61,830 nt of DNA from Phoronis australis (GCA_002633005.1 NMRA01000596.1:1-61830); one strand, 5' to 3'; counted from the first letter of the stretch, positions 43,972 to 56,516 are shown. The notes: generated by a model from the letters alone, not told the origin. Numbers and translations are program-made.

Positions 43972-46764
43972 ATGTCTGCGGCAAGTGGACGTGTATTAAT
44001 TTTGCTGGCGATCTTCAATTCGAGTTGGTGGAATTTCTCTTCCGCTATCTGCTTGCAATGGAAAAACAAAGTGTTGACGAGGGAGAAAACGTTACATTTC
44101 AAGGACACCTCTACTGTGAACTTCTTGAGATGTGGCATCCGCAAGATTGAGCGAAACGCGCTGATTCATTTATCTCAAGTGCAGTACCTTTACCTAGGAC
44201 ACAACCGCATGTCTGAAGTCCAGGACAGACTTTTTTCTCCTTTAATCAAACTCAAGAACTTGGATTTTAGATATAATGAGATACGCATCTTGGCTAGCAA
44301 AGCGTTAAGCGGTTTGTTCAACTTAAGAACTTTGGATCTTACCGGTAATCGTTTGTCATTTCTTTTCCACGACATTTTCAAAGAAACGCCGTTCTTAAGA
44401 GCATTGTTTTTAGGTCATAACTCTATCAACTCGCTGGATTTTAATTCTTTTGGTCATACCTTGAGCAATCTTGAAGTACTGCATATTGACTACAACGATG
44501 TTTCTAGGATAGGAAATGGAACATTTGACGGGCTGAACAGGTTAACAAATCTTGCACTCCAGAACAACAACTTAACCAGTGCGGACAGGAATGTTTTTGG
44601 AGGATTGAAGAATTTGAGGATGCTACAGCTGGGAAACAATTCAGTTAGCAAGGTTGATCGATTGGTGCTAAATGCGTTACAGTTTGTAGAATTACGGTAT
44701 AATCGTTTAGAGGTAGTCGAATACCCATACGTTCTTTCGAATCAAAGTATCATGATTGACATGTCTTTCAACAATATTTCAAAAATTGAAAGTGGATCAC
44801 TTTGCTCTTATTCCTTAGTTGAAAAGCTCGTGCTGACAGGAAACCGGCTTCCACTGGTGAATAGAAAAACGTTTTCGTGCCTGAAATCAACTAAAGATCT
44901 ATGCTTAACAGGGAACCGGATAGCGAAAATAGAAGAAAAGTCGTTTTCTCAAATGAGAAATCTTCGAGGGTTATTTCTTTCAAATAACAGAATTACAATT
45001 TTGACGCGTGGAATGTTTAGTGGTCTAATTAAATTGGACACCTTGATTCTGAGCTTCAATGACATACATTCCCTTGGAGATCGACCTTTTGATGATTTAG
45101 AAAGTCTGCGATTTCTTTACCTCAGAGGTAATAAAATTTCAACAATAAACTCTCGCGATTTTGATGGTCCTAAAAGTCCAATGTTGTTGGAAATGAGAGG
45201 AAATCCACTGGATGGGATGCGAATAGTCTCTCCGTTTAAGTTCATCGCAATACATATTTCCGTTACTAACGTCAACGTTACGTTAAACACGTCGTTTCTC
45301 ACTAACATTAAAACATTCAAGCTGCAGGGAGATTTTGGGCAGCTTTCCGTTTCGCACACATTCATTGGTAATTTTGGAGACGTCGTTCACCTGGATCTAT
45401 CGGGGAGCAATATATCTGATTTGAATGGTCAACCATTTAAACTTTGTCGTCGGCTGAAATTCCTAGTTCTTGCTAGAAACCTCATAAAACACATATCTGG
45501 TCATACGTTTGAAGGACTCGAATCTTTAATTACGTTAAATCTTGCACTCAACAAGATTACTTTGATCACAGAAAATGCTTTTGAGAAATTGAAGTCACTT
45601 CGACGATTATACTTAGAAGGAAATGGGATGATTCATGTGAGTGCCAGCACATTGCCACGAAACGTTATGGAAATTCATATGGACGATAATAATATTAAAA
45701 AGTTTGCCACTGCCAAAATGACCAAGGTTTTGCATCTGACCTTAAGTGGTAACAATTTTGGTTCTTTAAGGAGCAAAATGCTTTCAGGATTGCCCAATCT
45801 TCAGACCTTGAACATGTCGTATGCAAACATTGAATGCATAAATAAAGATGCCTTAGACAACATGATTTCTCTGTGGGAACTTGATCTTTCTGGAAATAGA
45901 CTTCGAATAATAAGTCGGAACATGTTTAGTTTCCTTTCATCGTTGGAATTCCTTGAACTGGACAAATGTGGCATTACAGAAATTGAGGAAGGAGCCGTGA
46001 AACACCTAACGAGATTGAAAACTTTGTCTGTTCGCCATAACAGTATTAAAGTTGTGCCACACGATATATTGCAAAAGTTGATCAGCCGAGAAAAACGCTT
46101 ACGCGAGTTCATTGTGTCGAACAACCCACTTCATTGCAACTGCTTCATCTATCCACTGCAGGTATGGGTCTATCAGGTGAGCCTACTTCTCAAAGGTCCA
46201 AACTACAAGTATGACATCCCTCAATGTAATTCTCCCACTAAAACTCAACCAACCATAGAATCGTTTGCGTCTCCCATTTTTTCTTGTCGCGAGCCAAGTT
46301 ATCCAGTAATGGAAGTCAGGTATGACGCCACTGGGGTACTAATCCAATGTACATCTTACGGAGATCCGTCTCCAATTATGGTGCTCCAAGACCCTGGAGG
46401 AAACGATGTGAATTGTTCTTTTCGACAGAATATTACAGAATCTAAAACAGTCGGAATCTCGAGTATCCCGATAGATAAATTTGTTGGTGGGAATTACACC
46501 TGTGTAAGTAAAAACGTTATGGGGTGGTCGTCAAATGCAAAGTTGATAAAAAAACACAATACAAGCGAGGAAAGAGAGAAAAACGACACTTATGAAAATG
46601 GCGTACCTCTCGAGGGATACCTAATAGGAGGAAGCGCCGCTGCTGTAATGGCTTGTGCAGTCGCTGTTGGTGTCATTTTGGTGGTAAGGTTCGCGGGCAA
46701 ATACAACGGCCAATCTGAATCTTCTACCACAAACCAGAGCGAACTTGGAGACACTCGAATATAA
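43972..46764 (+). CDS. LRR-Ig single-pass membrane protein, intronless, 930 aa
   Basis: Begins MSAASGRVLILLAIF, a plausible signal peptide (about 25-33 residues). About 25 leucine-rich repeats of the 24-residue type (LxxLxxLxLxxNxIxxI) run from about residue 65 to 710. An irregular stretch at about 405-465 splits them into two blocks. A Cys-rich C-terminal cap starts at about 717 (NNPLHCNCFIYPLQVW, with later Cys in DIPQCN and FSCRE). One Ig-like domain spans about 775-860 (Cys at about 791 and 843 in IQC and NYTCVSKN). A membrane segment lies at about 881-906, followed by a short tail of about 20 residues without TIR or kinase. The architecture resembles LRIG/AMIGO/LINGO-like adhesion receptors and the large LRR-Ig sets of invertebrates. 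Expected at the cell surface in ligand recognition or cell adhesion. One exon, no lesions. Orthology not assignable. Confidence 0.93.
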   Translation: MSAASGRVLILLAIFNSSWWNFSSAICLQWKNKVLTREKTLHFKDTSTVNFLRCGIRKIERNALIHLSQVQYLYLGHNRMSEVQDRLFSPLIKLKNLDFRYNEIRILASKALSGLFNLRTLDLTGNRLSFLFHDIFKETPFLRALFLGHNSINSLDFNSFGHTLSNLEVLHIDYNDVSRIGNGTFDGLNRLTNLALQNNNLTSADRNVFGGLKNLRMLQLGNNSVSKVDRLVLNALQFVELRYNRLEVVEYPYVLSNQSIMIDMSFNNISKIESGSLCSYSLVEKLVLTGNRLPLVNRKTFSCLKSTKDLCLTGNRIAKIEEKSFSQMRNLRGLFLSNNRITILTRGMFSGLIKLDTLILSFNDIHSLGDRPFDDLESLRFLYLRGNKISTINSRDFDGPKSPMLLEMRGNPLDGMRIVSPFKFIAIHISVTNVNVTLNTSFLTNIKTFKLQGDFGQLSVSHTFIGNFGDVVHLDLSGSNISDLNGQPFKLCRRLKFLVLARNLIKHISGHTFEGLESLITLNLALNKITLITENAFEKLKSLRRLYLEGNGMIHVSASTLPRNVMEIHMDDNNIKKFATAKMTKVLHLTLSGNNFGSLRSKMLSGLPNLQTLNMSYANIECINKDALDNMISLWELDLSGNRLRIISRNMFSFLSSLEFLELDKCGITEIEEGAVKHLTRLKTLSVRHNSIKVVPHDILQKLISREKRLREFIVSNNPLHCNCFIYPLQVWVYQVSLLLKGPNYKYDIPQCNSPTKTQPTIESFASPIFSCREPSYPVMEVRYDATGVLIQCTSYGDPSPIMVLQDPGGNDVNCSFRQNITESKTVGISSIPIDKFVGGNYTCVSKNVMGWSSNAKLIKKHNTSEEREKNDTYENGVPLEGYLIGGSAAAVMACAVAVGVILVVRFAGKYNGQSESSTTNQSELGDTRI

Positions 46765-47990
46765 GACTGATGGCGTTAACATCATGCCTTACTAGAAACT
46801 CCCAAAGATACTAGGATTTGAACGTTTGTTGGTAAGGAGTATAGGGTTGTCTTACAAAAATTCACTTTGACCTTTGTTAATGGATAGTTGCCATTTGTCA
46901 ATCAAACTAAAAACGGACTCGGGAATAGTGTATACAAGGGATTCTTGTTTATTTCGACGTCGCATAACATTTCAGTCTGTGTCTATTACCGCGCCAATGA
47001 ACACATGGGCGTCTCTGCAGAACTGTGTTTATATGCAAAACTTGGGCGTAAGCACTAATATGCTACCCAATTGAGTAAAAAATGCTAAATTTTCATTATT
47101 TCAGATGTTGACAAGTGGCATTTCTTTAAAATTTGAAATTTTTCAGAATTCCAACAGCCTAGTAGCAAATTTACTCAGGGTCAATAAAACGTCGCTTTTG
47201 GTGCGTGACGGCCAAAAAGTCAACAAAATGTCATTTGTGAAATTGATACACAATATGTAGAGCCAATATATAGACAGCATGGTGTAGAACGATTTCGGTC
47301 CTAACACTAACGGGTACTACGGTACTGAAAAGAGAAAAAGCATCTTTGTTATGCCTCGTGCTTCTTCTTAATTTTGTAAAAAAAATCAGTACAGGAGGTT
47401 TTACTTGTGAATGATGTCTTTTTACGTATTTGACGAAAAAAGTCGGGTTTTGTAGGGGTAATTTTTGCTAATGTAATTTTGGTGGAATGTAGATGTAATT
47501 TTTTTGGATTTGATGCATGCAATTTATTGTGAAAGTAATTTTGAAGATGTAGGTTATGTTGATGTTCTTTCTGTGTAAGTAACTTTGTGGATGTAATTCT
47601 ATGAATGTAATTTATTGGGGAAGCAAATTTGTGGACAGAATTATGAAAGTAATTTCTTTTGCATGTAGTAACCTACTACTGTAGTTTCCAGAGGTTGCAT
47701 TTCATTAAATATTTACTGAAGTATCATGCACAAACTCTGTATTTTTAAAATCCTTCTTGAAAATGAAAATCTGTTGTGTGAACAAAATTGTCTCCAAAAA
47801 TTTACAGTCACGTGAATTTTTCATTTTATTTGCCACGAACGAACACTATTGGTGAAAAAATACCTTTTCACTGCTGAAACGAACCGTGTTGTTCCGTAGT
47901 TGCGGCCTGACCCTCTGCCGCTGAGTCAAACCCCTGTTCACCAAATAACGTATAGTTTTAAAAAGATATTTAAACGGTAGCGACACCAGT
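46765..47990 (+). other. LRR-Ig 3' region with poly(A) signal and GTAATTTT-rich stretch
   Basis: AATAAA at 47183-47188 is a reasonable polyadenylation signal, giving a 3' UTR of about 430 nt. Between about 47455 and 47675 a degenerate short word (GATGTAATTTT, AAGTAATTT, TGTAATTTAT) recurs about ten times. No second gene is seen. Confidence 0.6.
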
Positions 47991-47999
47991 GGTGATTTC

Positions 48000-48790
48000 A
48001 TCGAATAAAAAGTGAACCTATGTAATGACCTTGCCACAGTTAATTTTAAGGCTACATAATATATCTCGGCCCTTTATTTGAATTTTCGTTGTGATAATTG
48101 GAGTAATTATTTATCATGTCCTTTAGACTATGTCGTCGCAACTTGCAGTTTTACTCAAAACTTAGTTCTGCCAAACGGCACCGTAGGTCTAATTATTATA
48201 AGAAAATTAATAATTTTGGATGAATGCTGATTGCATTTGTCACAGCAACTGTAAGAGGTCCTTACTGTGAAGTCTTTTCTTCATCCGGCAGTCATCTTTT
48301 GTATCATTGAAACTAGATCCGTAGGATTTAACTAGTCATCTCTAAAATGACTACCTGTCTAGTTGTCTTATTTTCACGCTATAATTATATTCTTAACTGA
48401 TTGGCACTACAAGTTATCTATATCAGTATGCCGTCATGCCCAGTATTGTACCATGACATGTTATTTGCTTAATTTTCATCTGTTGCTTTATGACCTGTAA
48501 TAATTGGCCCATTGAGTTGTATGCCCAGTAAAATTATTGAAGCAACTCAGTGGCTGAGAATAACTTCCTACGGCAGTTTTATGTTACTTAAACAAATTTT
48601 AATGCCGTACCCACTGTTTACGACAATGTCTATGAAGGACTATCTTTGCGAGTGGTTACTGAAGTTAATCTTCACAGATCTATACATGTAGCTGAAGCTG
48701 GGCGGTGTCTTTCAAGATAACGGCGGGTTTTGGGGTTAGCGAATCGGTCCAGTTTCTCAAACTCTCTCTTTCTCTCTGAGAATGTCATGG
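48000..48790 (+). repeat. diverged duplication of 37235-38295
   Basis: See 37235-38295. The right end is a long pyrimidine tract (TCTCTCTTTCTCTCTGAG) then AATGTCATGG, parallel to the acceptor before the putative exon at 38296. No equivalent exon follows here. Confidence 0.65.
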
Positions 48791-49580
48791 TAAAAGTCTT
48801 CAAGATCATAACTCAGCGTTTACTTATTACGCCCTTTATTATGTTTTGCACTTTCGATAACTCTACTGTTTTTCAAAATTGAATAAAACAATACTTGTTA
48901 GCCTCTCAGATGTGTAAAATAACTAAACAGAAAATAAAATGTTTATCTTTTGCTTCTAGTATTATCATATACCACCAACGGCTCACCAAGGGATTCCTGT
49001 CGACTTAAGCTTGTTCAATTCTATTGAAAAACAACGGAGTTACAAAATGTGTAGTGACATTAAAGAAAATGACACTATTCCCATTCGCGTACATGTAGTA
49101 CTGAAAAGTGATTCGGTAACTATTACTCCTGGGTACATGTTTGTGGTCTCAGCTGGGGCTTGATGAAGTGGATACTCTTTAATCTACTACAACTTTATTG
49201 AACTTTAAAGCCTGCGGCCCATATAATAAGAAATCAAAATACATAAAAATACAAAGAGGCTTGCATTGCTGAAATAAACGTATGCAATTCACCATTTATA
49301 CTCATATTATAATTTGCTAGTTCACAGAACTGCAGGTACTGCATGTATTTAGACAGATAAACCGATAGTGAGATATCTTGCATTAAGCTAATGCAGAATA
49401 TAAGCAATTTGTAAATGCGAGAATAAACTTGCATGTATCTCGTAAATCATCATGTAAAGTACATTTTGTTATAAAAAGGAACTCGTCCTCAATTAAAAAT
49501 ATTCCAAATTTTTGACAAGTTACATACTATCTCAATTCCGTGTCTATTCTACGCCTCCCTATTTCAATTTCTAAACAACG
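48791..49580. other. unassigned spacer
   Basis: No gene recognised. Confidence 0.45.
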
Positions 49581-50830
49581 ATTTTAGCATCTAATTTCAG
49601 TTATAATTTTTATAAGATATGCATTTTCGATCACCTCTACATGTAGGTAATGTGCCATACAAAAATTATGAAAAACATCGGCATACAAAGATAATTTACC
49701 ATTACAATTGACTTTAGTTTCCCATTCTTGGAAAATACAATCCTTTACCCTTTGTTTAAACTCGGACAGAAAAATGGCTTTCACCTACCCCTTGCTGAGC
49801 CCAAGTCAAACCCGTATTTACATAACAATTTCCTGATATGAGTTACCCAAGCAGTTTTTCCATGTTCGTCATATACTCGCTACAGTTCGTACCATACTTT
49901 TGGAAGCTTATCCCATCACATCTCTAATATTGTCAACAAGTAATTGAGATATCTTTTGAAACAATTGGCATACGAAGAACTAACCAGCTGAAAGTGTTGT
50001 CACTGACTCAAATCCGTATTTACGTAACAAATGTCCGATATGAGTCGCCCAAGTAGTTTTTCCTAGTTCGGAATATACTCTCAACTATTCGTAGGACACG
50101 TTTAAAAGCCCTCCTCAAGTAATTTTTACCAATATTTGAAACATTTTATGGAGTAATTAGCATGCAATAGGAATCTTCCCATTCTCCAAGAACTGTACAG
50201 TTGAAAGTACATATGTATTATCACTGACTCTAAATATGTATTTACAAAAGGTTAACTCCACATCCTCATTGATTTTGTAGGGCTGATAGCCCCACACAGT
50301 ATGGGTGTTATTTTTTAAGCAAGGTAGTGTTGCAGTTTATACCATTGTGGATCTGTGAATAAAATTACCCTTACAATCGCATTCCTTCAGACGTTTGTGT
50401 CATGACTTTAAAAGTAATGTGAACAGGAACAGACTTAGTACACACCCTTGTCTCACTCGTGTTATGCATTTAAAGAAGCTTGTTCTGTGAGCATTATCCA
50501 ATCGTACAGACGATTCTAACTTTTCATACATTGATTGGATTACACTTAATATGCTACCATCGACACTGGCACTGATAATTTTATGGAATAGGAATCTGAA
50601 TTGTACACTATCAAACGACTTCTTAAAATCTACTTCCATAGCATAGCATCTACCCTTTTTCTTAATTAAAATATTTTTTCACCAATGCATCTAGGATAAA
50701 TATTTGGTCAATTGTGCTGCATGATTTTCTAAATCCTTTCTGCTCTTCTTTCAGAATTTTTGCACTGGTCGCCCACTCAGTCATCCAGTAATTAAGTACA
50801 CTGTAAATTGACGAATAAATTGTGTCAGCG
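49581..50830 (-). pseudogene. LINE ORF2 relic
   Basis: Minus strand, in order: KILKEEQKGFRKSCSTIDQ and IFILDALVKKYF (about 50825-50670), MEVDFKKSFDSVQFRFLFHK (50639-50580, catalytic Asp block), VIQSMYEKLESSVRLDN, then RVRQGCVLSLFLFTLLL (about 50460-50410). After about 600 bp without a good frame comes EFKQRVKDCIFQEWETKV and KLSLYADVF (49784-49585), resembling the C-terminal tail of the same kind of LINE ORF2. The catalytic DD box is not found, and stops and frameshifts are present. It is a different family from the LINEs at 13.3 and 16.9 kb. Confidence 0.78.
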
Positions 50831-51813
50831 TCAATATTTTTAAGTAATTAGTTAAGATAGATAAATTTTAAGTTGACCAAAATTTGTGCAGATGCACTTT
50901 TAAATCATGGGGTCAAACTTGTTGACATGAATTGTAACGTCAAGATTTATTTTTAGATGGCGTTTACTACTTTGGGTTAGGAGTCAAAGTCCTCTTAAGA
51001 TTCTAGAAATTTCTACGAGCAAATAGTAACAGCCAATGACGTGATTGGATATATTCATGTGGTCTTTATTAGCTAATCGTTAAATAAGTGTATCATTATA
51101 ATTAGGGCTGAAATTAACAGAGTACTGAGATGAGCTATAGTAGTTGAAGCTAGAAGACTTGCTACAGTGTACAGAAGCAATTGTGCAACAGAGCCATCTC
51201 GTGGAATATTCTAAAGAGGATCTTGGCAAGGGCAAGGGTTAACGAATAGGAAGTTAACTAAGACCTTGTCATTTACATCGCGGGTAGCGAGATAATACCT
51301 ACATGTATACATGTAGCATCACGAAGGACTGTGACTCAAGCCAAATTATAATTGAAGTTGTTTTCAGTTGTTGGGGTTGTACGTAATGGGTGGAAAAAAG
51401 TCGACGCCGTTGCAGTTTTACCAGTGCCCTACTGAATAGGTCTGAGGAAAGTACGCGGAGAGCCGCCTTTTTGAGATATGAAAAGGTGCGTACATGTATG
51501 TAAAAGACATCAGGAACTGCAACTTGACTGAGAACGCACTGTGTTCAAATTTCCTAAATACGTGAAAGTTGCACAGAGACGGAATTGGTTTGTGCACCGC
51601 ACTAGAGTATGGAACCTCAGTGTGGAATATGTGACTCATTCGAAAGCCACACGTAATTCAAGGAATCGCGTTTCGACCACACACGAAAACGGCGTTACGA
51701 TGAAGGACTTGCCACCGTGAAAGTGAATTTTCAAATTTTATAAATAACGAATGACCCGCTTCAAATCTAGGGGCTGAGTGATACCAGGACCAGGTCGAGT
51801 GCTACCACAAATA
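50831..51813. other. unassigned spacer
   Basis: No gene or repeat recognised. Confidence 0.45.
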
Positions 51814-52964
51814 CACCCGATTTCATGAAGTTGGTTATACAAAACCAGGTTTAAGACTTAAACCTGCTCTTCCTAAACCTGGCCTAATTTGAGGCCTACC
51901 TTGCATTTCACCAACGTGGTTTAAAAGTTTGAAACCCTGGTTTTGTTAGAAAATGGAGCGGTTTATTAAAAGCAGGTTTAAAGTATTCAAGCCGCAATAC
52001 TCGGTCAATCTGGATTACCCAAACAAAGAAACTACATGTATTAAAGTGCTTCAATGAAACCTCGATCATGTGGTTATACATGTACAATGGCACACAGTAG
52101 TAGAATCAGAGCACACATTTGCGAACAAGGTCTAAAAGCTTTTCTCACGAGAAAAAATGCAATGTCTGTTCCCAACACACGTTCACGCATTAAAGTACGT
52201 TCTCACGATTAGCCGCAACATAATGAATGCCCACATTTATGTACCTGTCGTTTTAGGGTTTATTTTTGCGGTCAAGGGTGGGGGGGCAGGACCCAAGCCC
52301 GGCAACATTAAATCGGGGACCAAGGGAGGTGGAACTCAGTCAGAAAAATCAGAAGATGCCGTCTTCAGTCAAATCCGTAGCGCTTACGACGATGACGCCC
52401 TGCTTGACCAGTCGTATTCTGAGGAACCCGAAGGACACCCTACAACACGTATTGGTCTACGCATAGGCGGAACGTGGGGTGTGATACGAAATCTATAATT
52501 TTCAATTTGTTGACCAGGTCACCCTTTTAAAAATTCCTTGATCCGACCCACTCCTTTTAAAAAGCCTGGATCTGCCCCTGCTACATTTCATCGTGCGTCG
52601 TTGTAAAGCTGAAATTTGAAAATAATTCATTCTCTCTCTAAAACTGGGTCGTAAATGCACACCTCAGCATCATTCAGTTTCACCTAAATGTGCAAATCTT
52701 ACATATTTAACAGTGTTAAACCTGGATTTGATCAAGTCTAAAATTAAACCTGGTTTAAGATCTTAATATAGGTCTAAGGACTATAGTCCCGGTTGGTGAA
52801 TTAAAACCGACTTAGACCGGGTCTAAGCTGGAGTTAAACCAGGGTTTACTAGACCACTAATCTAAAACTTAAGACACTTTGATGAAATGCAGATTATCTT
52901 TAAACCTGGTCTAAGTCCAGTTTAAACTAGGTTTAACTTTAACCTATCTTTATAAAATCGGCTG
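51814..52964. mobile_element. 1.15-kb long-TIR nonautonomous DNA transposon, copy 2
   Basis: Same element as 12049-13210, same orientation, end to end: left CACCCGATTTCATGAAG, right TATAAAATCGGCTG, both somewhat decayed. The internal GGCGGATCCAGG-type MITE is present but eroded. ORFs at 52157-52498 and 52266-52466 correspond to a region conserved between copies at the DNA level, but they are frame-disrupted in copy 1, so I do not call a protein. Confidence 0.85.
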
Positions 52965-55339
52965 ATATTGTTTAGACAGTGCTCATTCCATCATGACTAT
53001 AGTGAATACGAGTGAAACAGGATTAAAGAGTGTCAATTCTTAGTTATTATTAAGTTTCTATTGGTTCAGTTGATTGTGGATCACACATGTCTGCAGCATT
53101 TCTCGTGTAAAAAGGTCAAATTCATACGACCTCATAGCCAACAAAATTTCTCTAAGTGGGAAGTCGAATTCAATACTGCATTTAAAATTTCTCTCTCCGT
53201 CTACGCTCAAACACAAAGCATTATAGCTACATTTTAAACTAAACCCACAATAATTTTTTGACAAACTTAAACTATTTAATCGCTTTACCAGATTCAACTC
53301 TCAAGTGGATTTCAAGCAAACACCTCAATTAAGTTTTACAAATGTGAATAGCAAAATCGATCATTAATTGGGACGGAGCCCTTGCACTGTCTTCATTTGG
53401 AAGTTGAAAGTGACATTTTTGAAGTAGTTTTCCTACCCATAATCCTCTGGAGGGCGACATTCCTAGAAAAAGTGTGACAGCGATTCTGGAGCATAGATTG
53501 GAATACGAAACTTGAATTTTGACTAAAGAAAAATTTGTCGCGATAATCCTGTGTAATACTCTAAATTGAGACTATCTAATGTTGAGATCCTTTGTAATTA
53601 ATTTTCAGAAGGCAATGCGTAAATTTTCTTCCGATCTCCAAAAACTCTCTTTCCCATTTACGCTTGTACAGTACTTAGAAGGTTTCTTGGAATCGTTTAA
53701 GAATGAACAAATACATAAATGTCTACAACCCATCACATCCTTCCCTAATTGAGTAATTGCCAAAGGAATGCAAGGAGAAGACATATTAACACTTTTAAAT
53801 TTACTTTTGAAACAACACCGTAATACTCTGCAAAGTTGGTTTTTCATGACATGAACTAAACTAAAGAAATTGTCATCATACATAACTGTTATGAATATTA
53901 AGACTTTTACAAACCAAGACATAAAATCACCCTTGCCTCTGATCCCCAGGCTCCTAGTGAACCACAATAAATGATTCAAAAAGTGTTCTTTTCTCGCAAA
54001 AAATGTTTTCTTTGAGAAAATTGTCATACTTCCAAATACGTCGCGTCAATAGGAATTACATTTTTTCAATAAGAATCTTCTCCAAATGAAGCAAAATACT
54101 AAGGGTAGAGTAAGTATGCTATATCACCACCTTTAGACATGGGGCTTTCAACATATCTACGGGAAATGGCGAGTTTTAAATCTTTGCCCAAAGTATGTAC
54201 TTTAACCATTTGAAGCCCCCCTTGATCTAGTGCTAAACAGGTCGTAGTTCGTTAAATTTTGTCACTACTTGCCTGCATAAGAATTTAAGGAATCTCGCAA
54301 TCAATTCATCTAAAACCTAAATTAGTGGACGTGGTGAACCTGACAACAAAAATTTAGGTTTCAAAATATCTAAGGTTTAAATAATAGCTACTCTACCAAA
54401 CGGAGTTTTCTGAACTTTGCTGAAAATGTCACCACATTCTTTTCCCTTCATAAATTCAAGCACAATTCACAGAATTATAGTTAAAAATTATTTTTTGCTT
54501 TCCAAACTGTAAACACAGTTTAAGTCATACGTGTATAAACCAACTTGTAGTGAATAGCGATACAGGCAAGTGAACAAGAATTTTATGGTGTACTAACTCT
54601 GAAAACAAAGCATTGAAACTAATGAATTGTTTATTGTACATTCTATATATCCACACTTAATAACCATCCCCATTACACTGTTCACTGTTTAGCTGCAATA
54701 GGTTGTACGACAATGCAGTTGATAAAACTTGGCCTAAAATTATATCGTTGTTGCGCCAGCTAGATTATTCTAGGTTATTCTTGAATTTTAATCCCCTTGA
54801 TTAAAAATTTAGAACATGTATCAATTTTATGGCGATTTCTTACCATACTGTTTATAGGAACTAATGTTCAAAGTGCAGTAAGAATGTAAGTGTATATTTT
54901 GCCATCTCGTCACTGTTCAAGCCAGTTCTTTTTGACATTTGGATTGTAGCTGGAACACACCTTTGGTTGTTTATCGTCAGTTGTTGTTAATCACTCATGG
55001 GATTGCTGTTATGCAAGTAAAGTCAACACCATTTCTTTTCGTATTTTGCTGATTTGGAAGCAAACTCCACTATCTCAATAAGTAGTCATGGACTGTCAGA
55101 TTACAGTGCTTTAGCATTCCAAGAAAACTATATTCTTGTTATGAGTCTATGAGAGGAAAACTATTGTTTGAAATTGATCTCTATGCGTTTTGAAAAAGGT
55201 AATGTTGTTAATTGTAATGTTGAGTAGTTATGGAGGTATCACCAATCTGCATCTGAACATTATACTCTTAGTATTATTGCAGTTTTCATTGCGCGATACG
55301 GCATATATGAAACTTCACTCGTTAAATATATTTAATGTA
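52965..55339. other. unassigned region with two unrecognised minus-strand ORFs
   Basis: Minus-strand ORFs 53605-54027 (140 codons) and 53058-53297 (79 codons) are the longest unexplained frames in the right half. The first has RSLGIRGKGDFMSWFVK and several Cys pairs; the second has LREILLAMRSYEFDLFTREM. They may be parts of one decayed mobile element or host exons. No family recognised. Confidence 0.35.
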
Positions 55340-55789
55340 TGTTAGAATATGGACTCGTCCCACTTACACCCCCATCTTTCGGACTGGCCCATTAACCCCT
55401 TGTGTAGATTCGCATGCGGTCCTCGTGCACTCGAGGCACCAGGACATTCCATTTCCAGCCTCACTATTGGTTCGTTTGTGTTACTGCCACGAGTTTGGTC
55501 AGCACCTGGCTTCCATAGGCTGATGATTGTCACGTGTCGTTGGAATCTAATCTCTCTTCATTTTCTTCCCATCCTCTACCACCCTCTCCTGTGCGTGGTT
55601 CCTCTTACCTGACTGCTGGCGCTTTTTATTGCCCATCTTTCCAGAGATTATTATTTTATCTTTACGTTATTTGTACACTCATATTTCTGTACCTTATCAG
55701 TCATAATAAATGACCTTATATCGCCTATACACGGTCTCCTTTGTATCTCTGGTAACGGAGCTTGCGACGCACCTATTATTTTCGGGACA
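55340..55789 (+). repeat. possible solo LTR-like repeat
   Basis: The segment begins TGTTAGAATATGG and could end at TTTCGGGACA (TG...CA form). It contains AATAAA at about 55706 and has unusually C-rich, stop-poor sequence in its first 280 bp. There is no matching 5-bp duplication and no second copy in the window. Weak call. Confidence 0.25.
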
Positions 55790-56513
55790 TATTCCGAAAA
55801 TAAATATATCTTTGTATCCCATACGCGTTGAATCTTTCGAGGGAAATACTGTCATTTAATAATGTTCCGTATTCACCTCCCGCACTACTTCACCAGTGGC
55901 CTCCGACATGGAAAGTTCAAGATGCAGGTCAATGTTGACTCGTCGTTAGCCGGTTAGATCGACAACTTTTCGGAATATGGTTTGAAACAATACAGTTGTA
56001 GCAGTGTAAATACCACTCAACATACAATCACGTCTCAATTGTAACATCAGGAACAGGACTGTTTATTATATGAAAGTTCTGTCTCAGTCTTCATTTGCTA
56101 AATATTCTATCGACTGCAACTCAGACGCCGAATCCTCTGTAACTATAATATCAAATATTGTTCTTATTTAACGATTTTCGGAACTTGTTACAAGTTCAAC
56201 GCAAAGTTACCTTTGTTTTCTTCTTTGTTATCTTTTTTTCCAGTAATAAATTGTTACATTAAAATCTGTTTCTTTTACTAGAGAAAAATAGCAAACTATC
56301 GCGCAAGTACATACATATAAGATGTGATCTGCCACGTGAACAGTCAAGTGAAGTATTTAAAAATCTGCAGAAAAAAATGAAAGAAACTTAGAAATTCGAA
56401 ACGATCTCGGTCGATACGCGGAATAATGTCTCGTGGTATACCACGTTAGGTACGCCACTGTCGATACATTGTGGGTGTCTGAAGAATATACAATTATATG
56501 TATATATTTATAC

Positions 56514-56516
<3 letters not shown>
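55790..56516. other. unassigned spacer
   Basis: No gene recognised. Confidence 0.45.

Noticed and set aside
55335-55612. Three overlapping stop-poor ORFs on both strands
   Set aside because: Open frames on both strands reflect C-rich composition; no domain seen, and an LTR-like repeat explains it at least as well.
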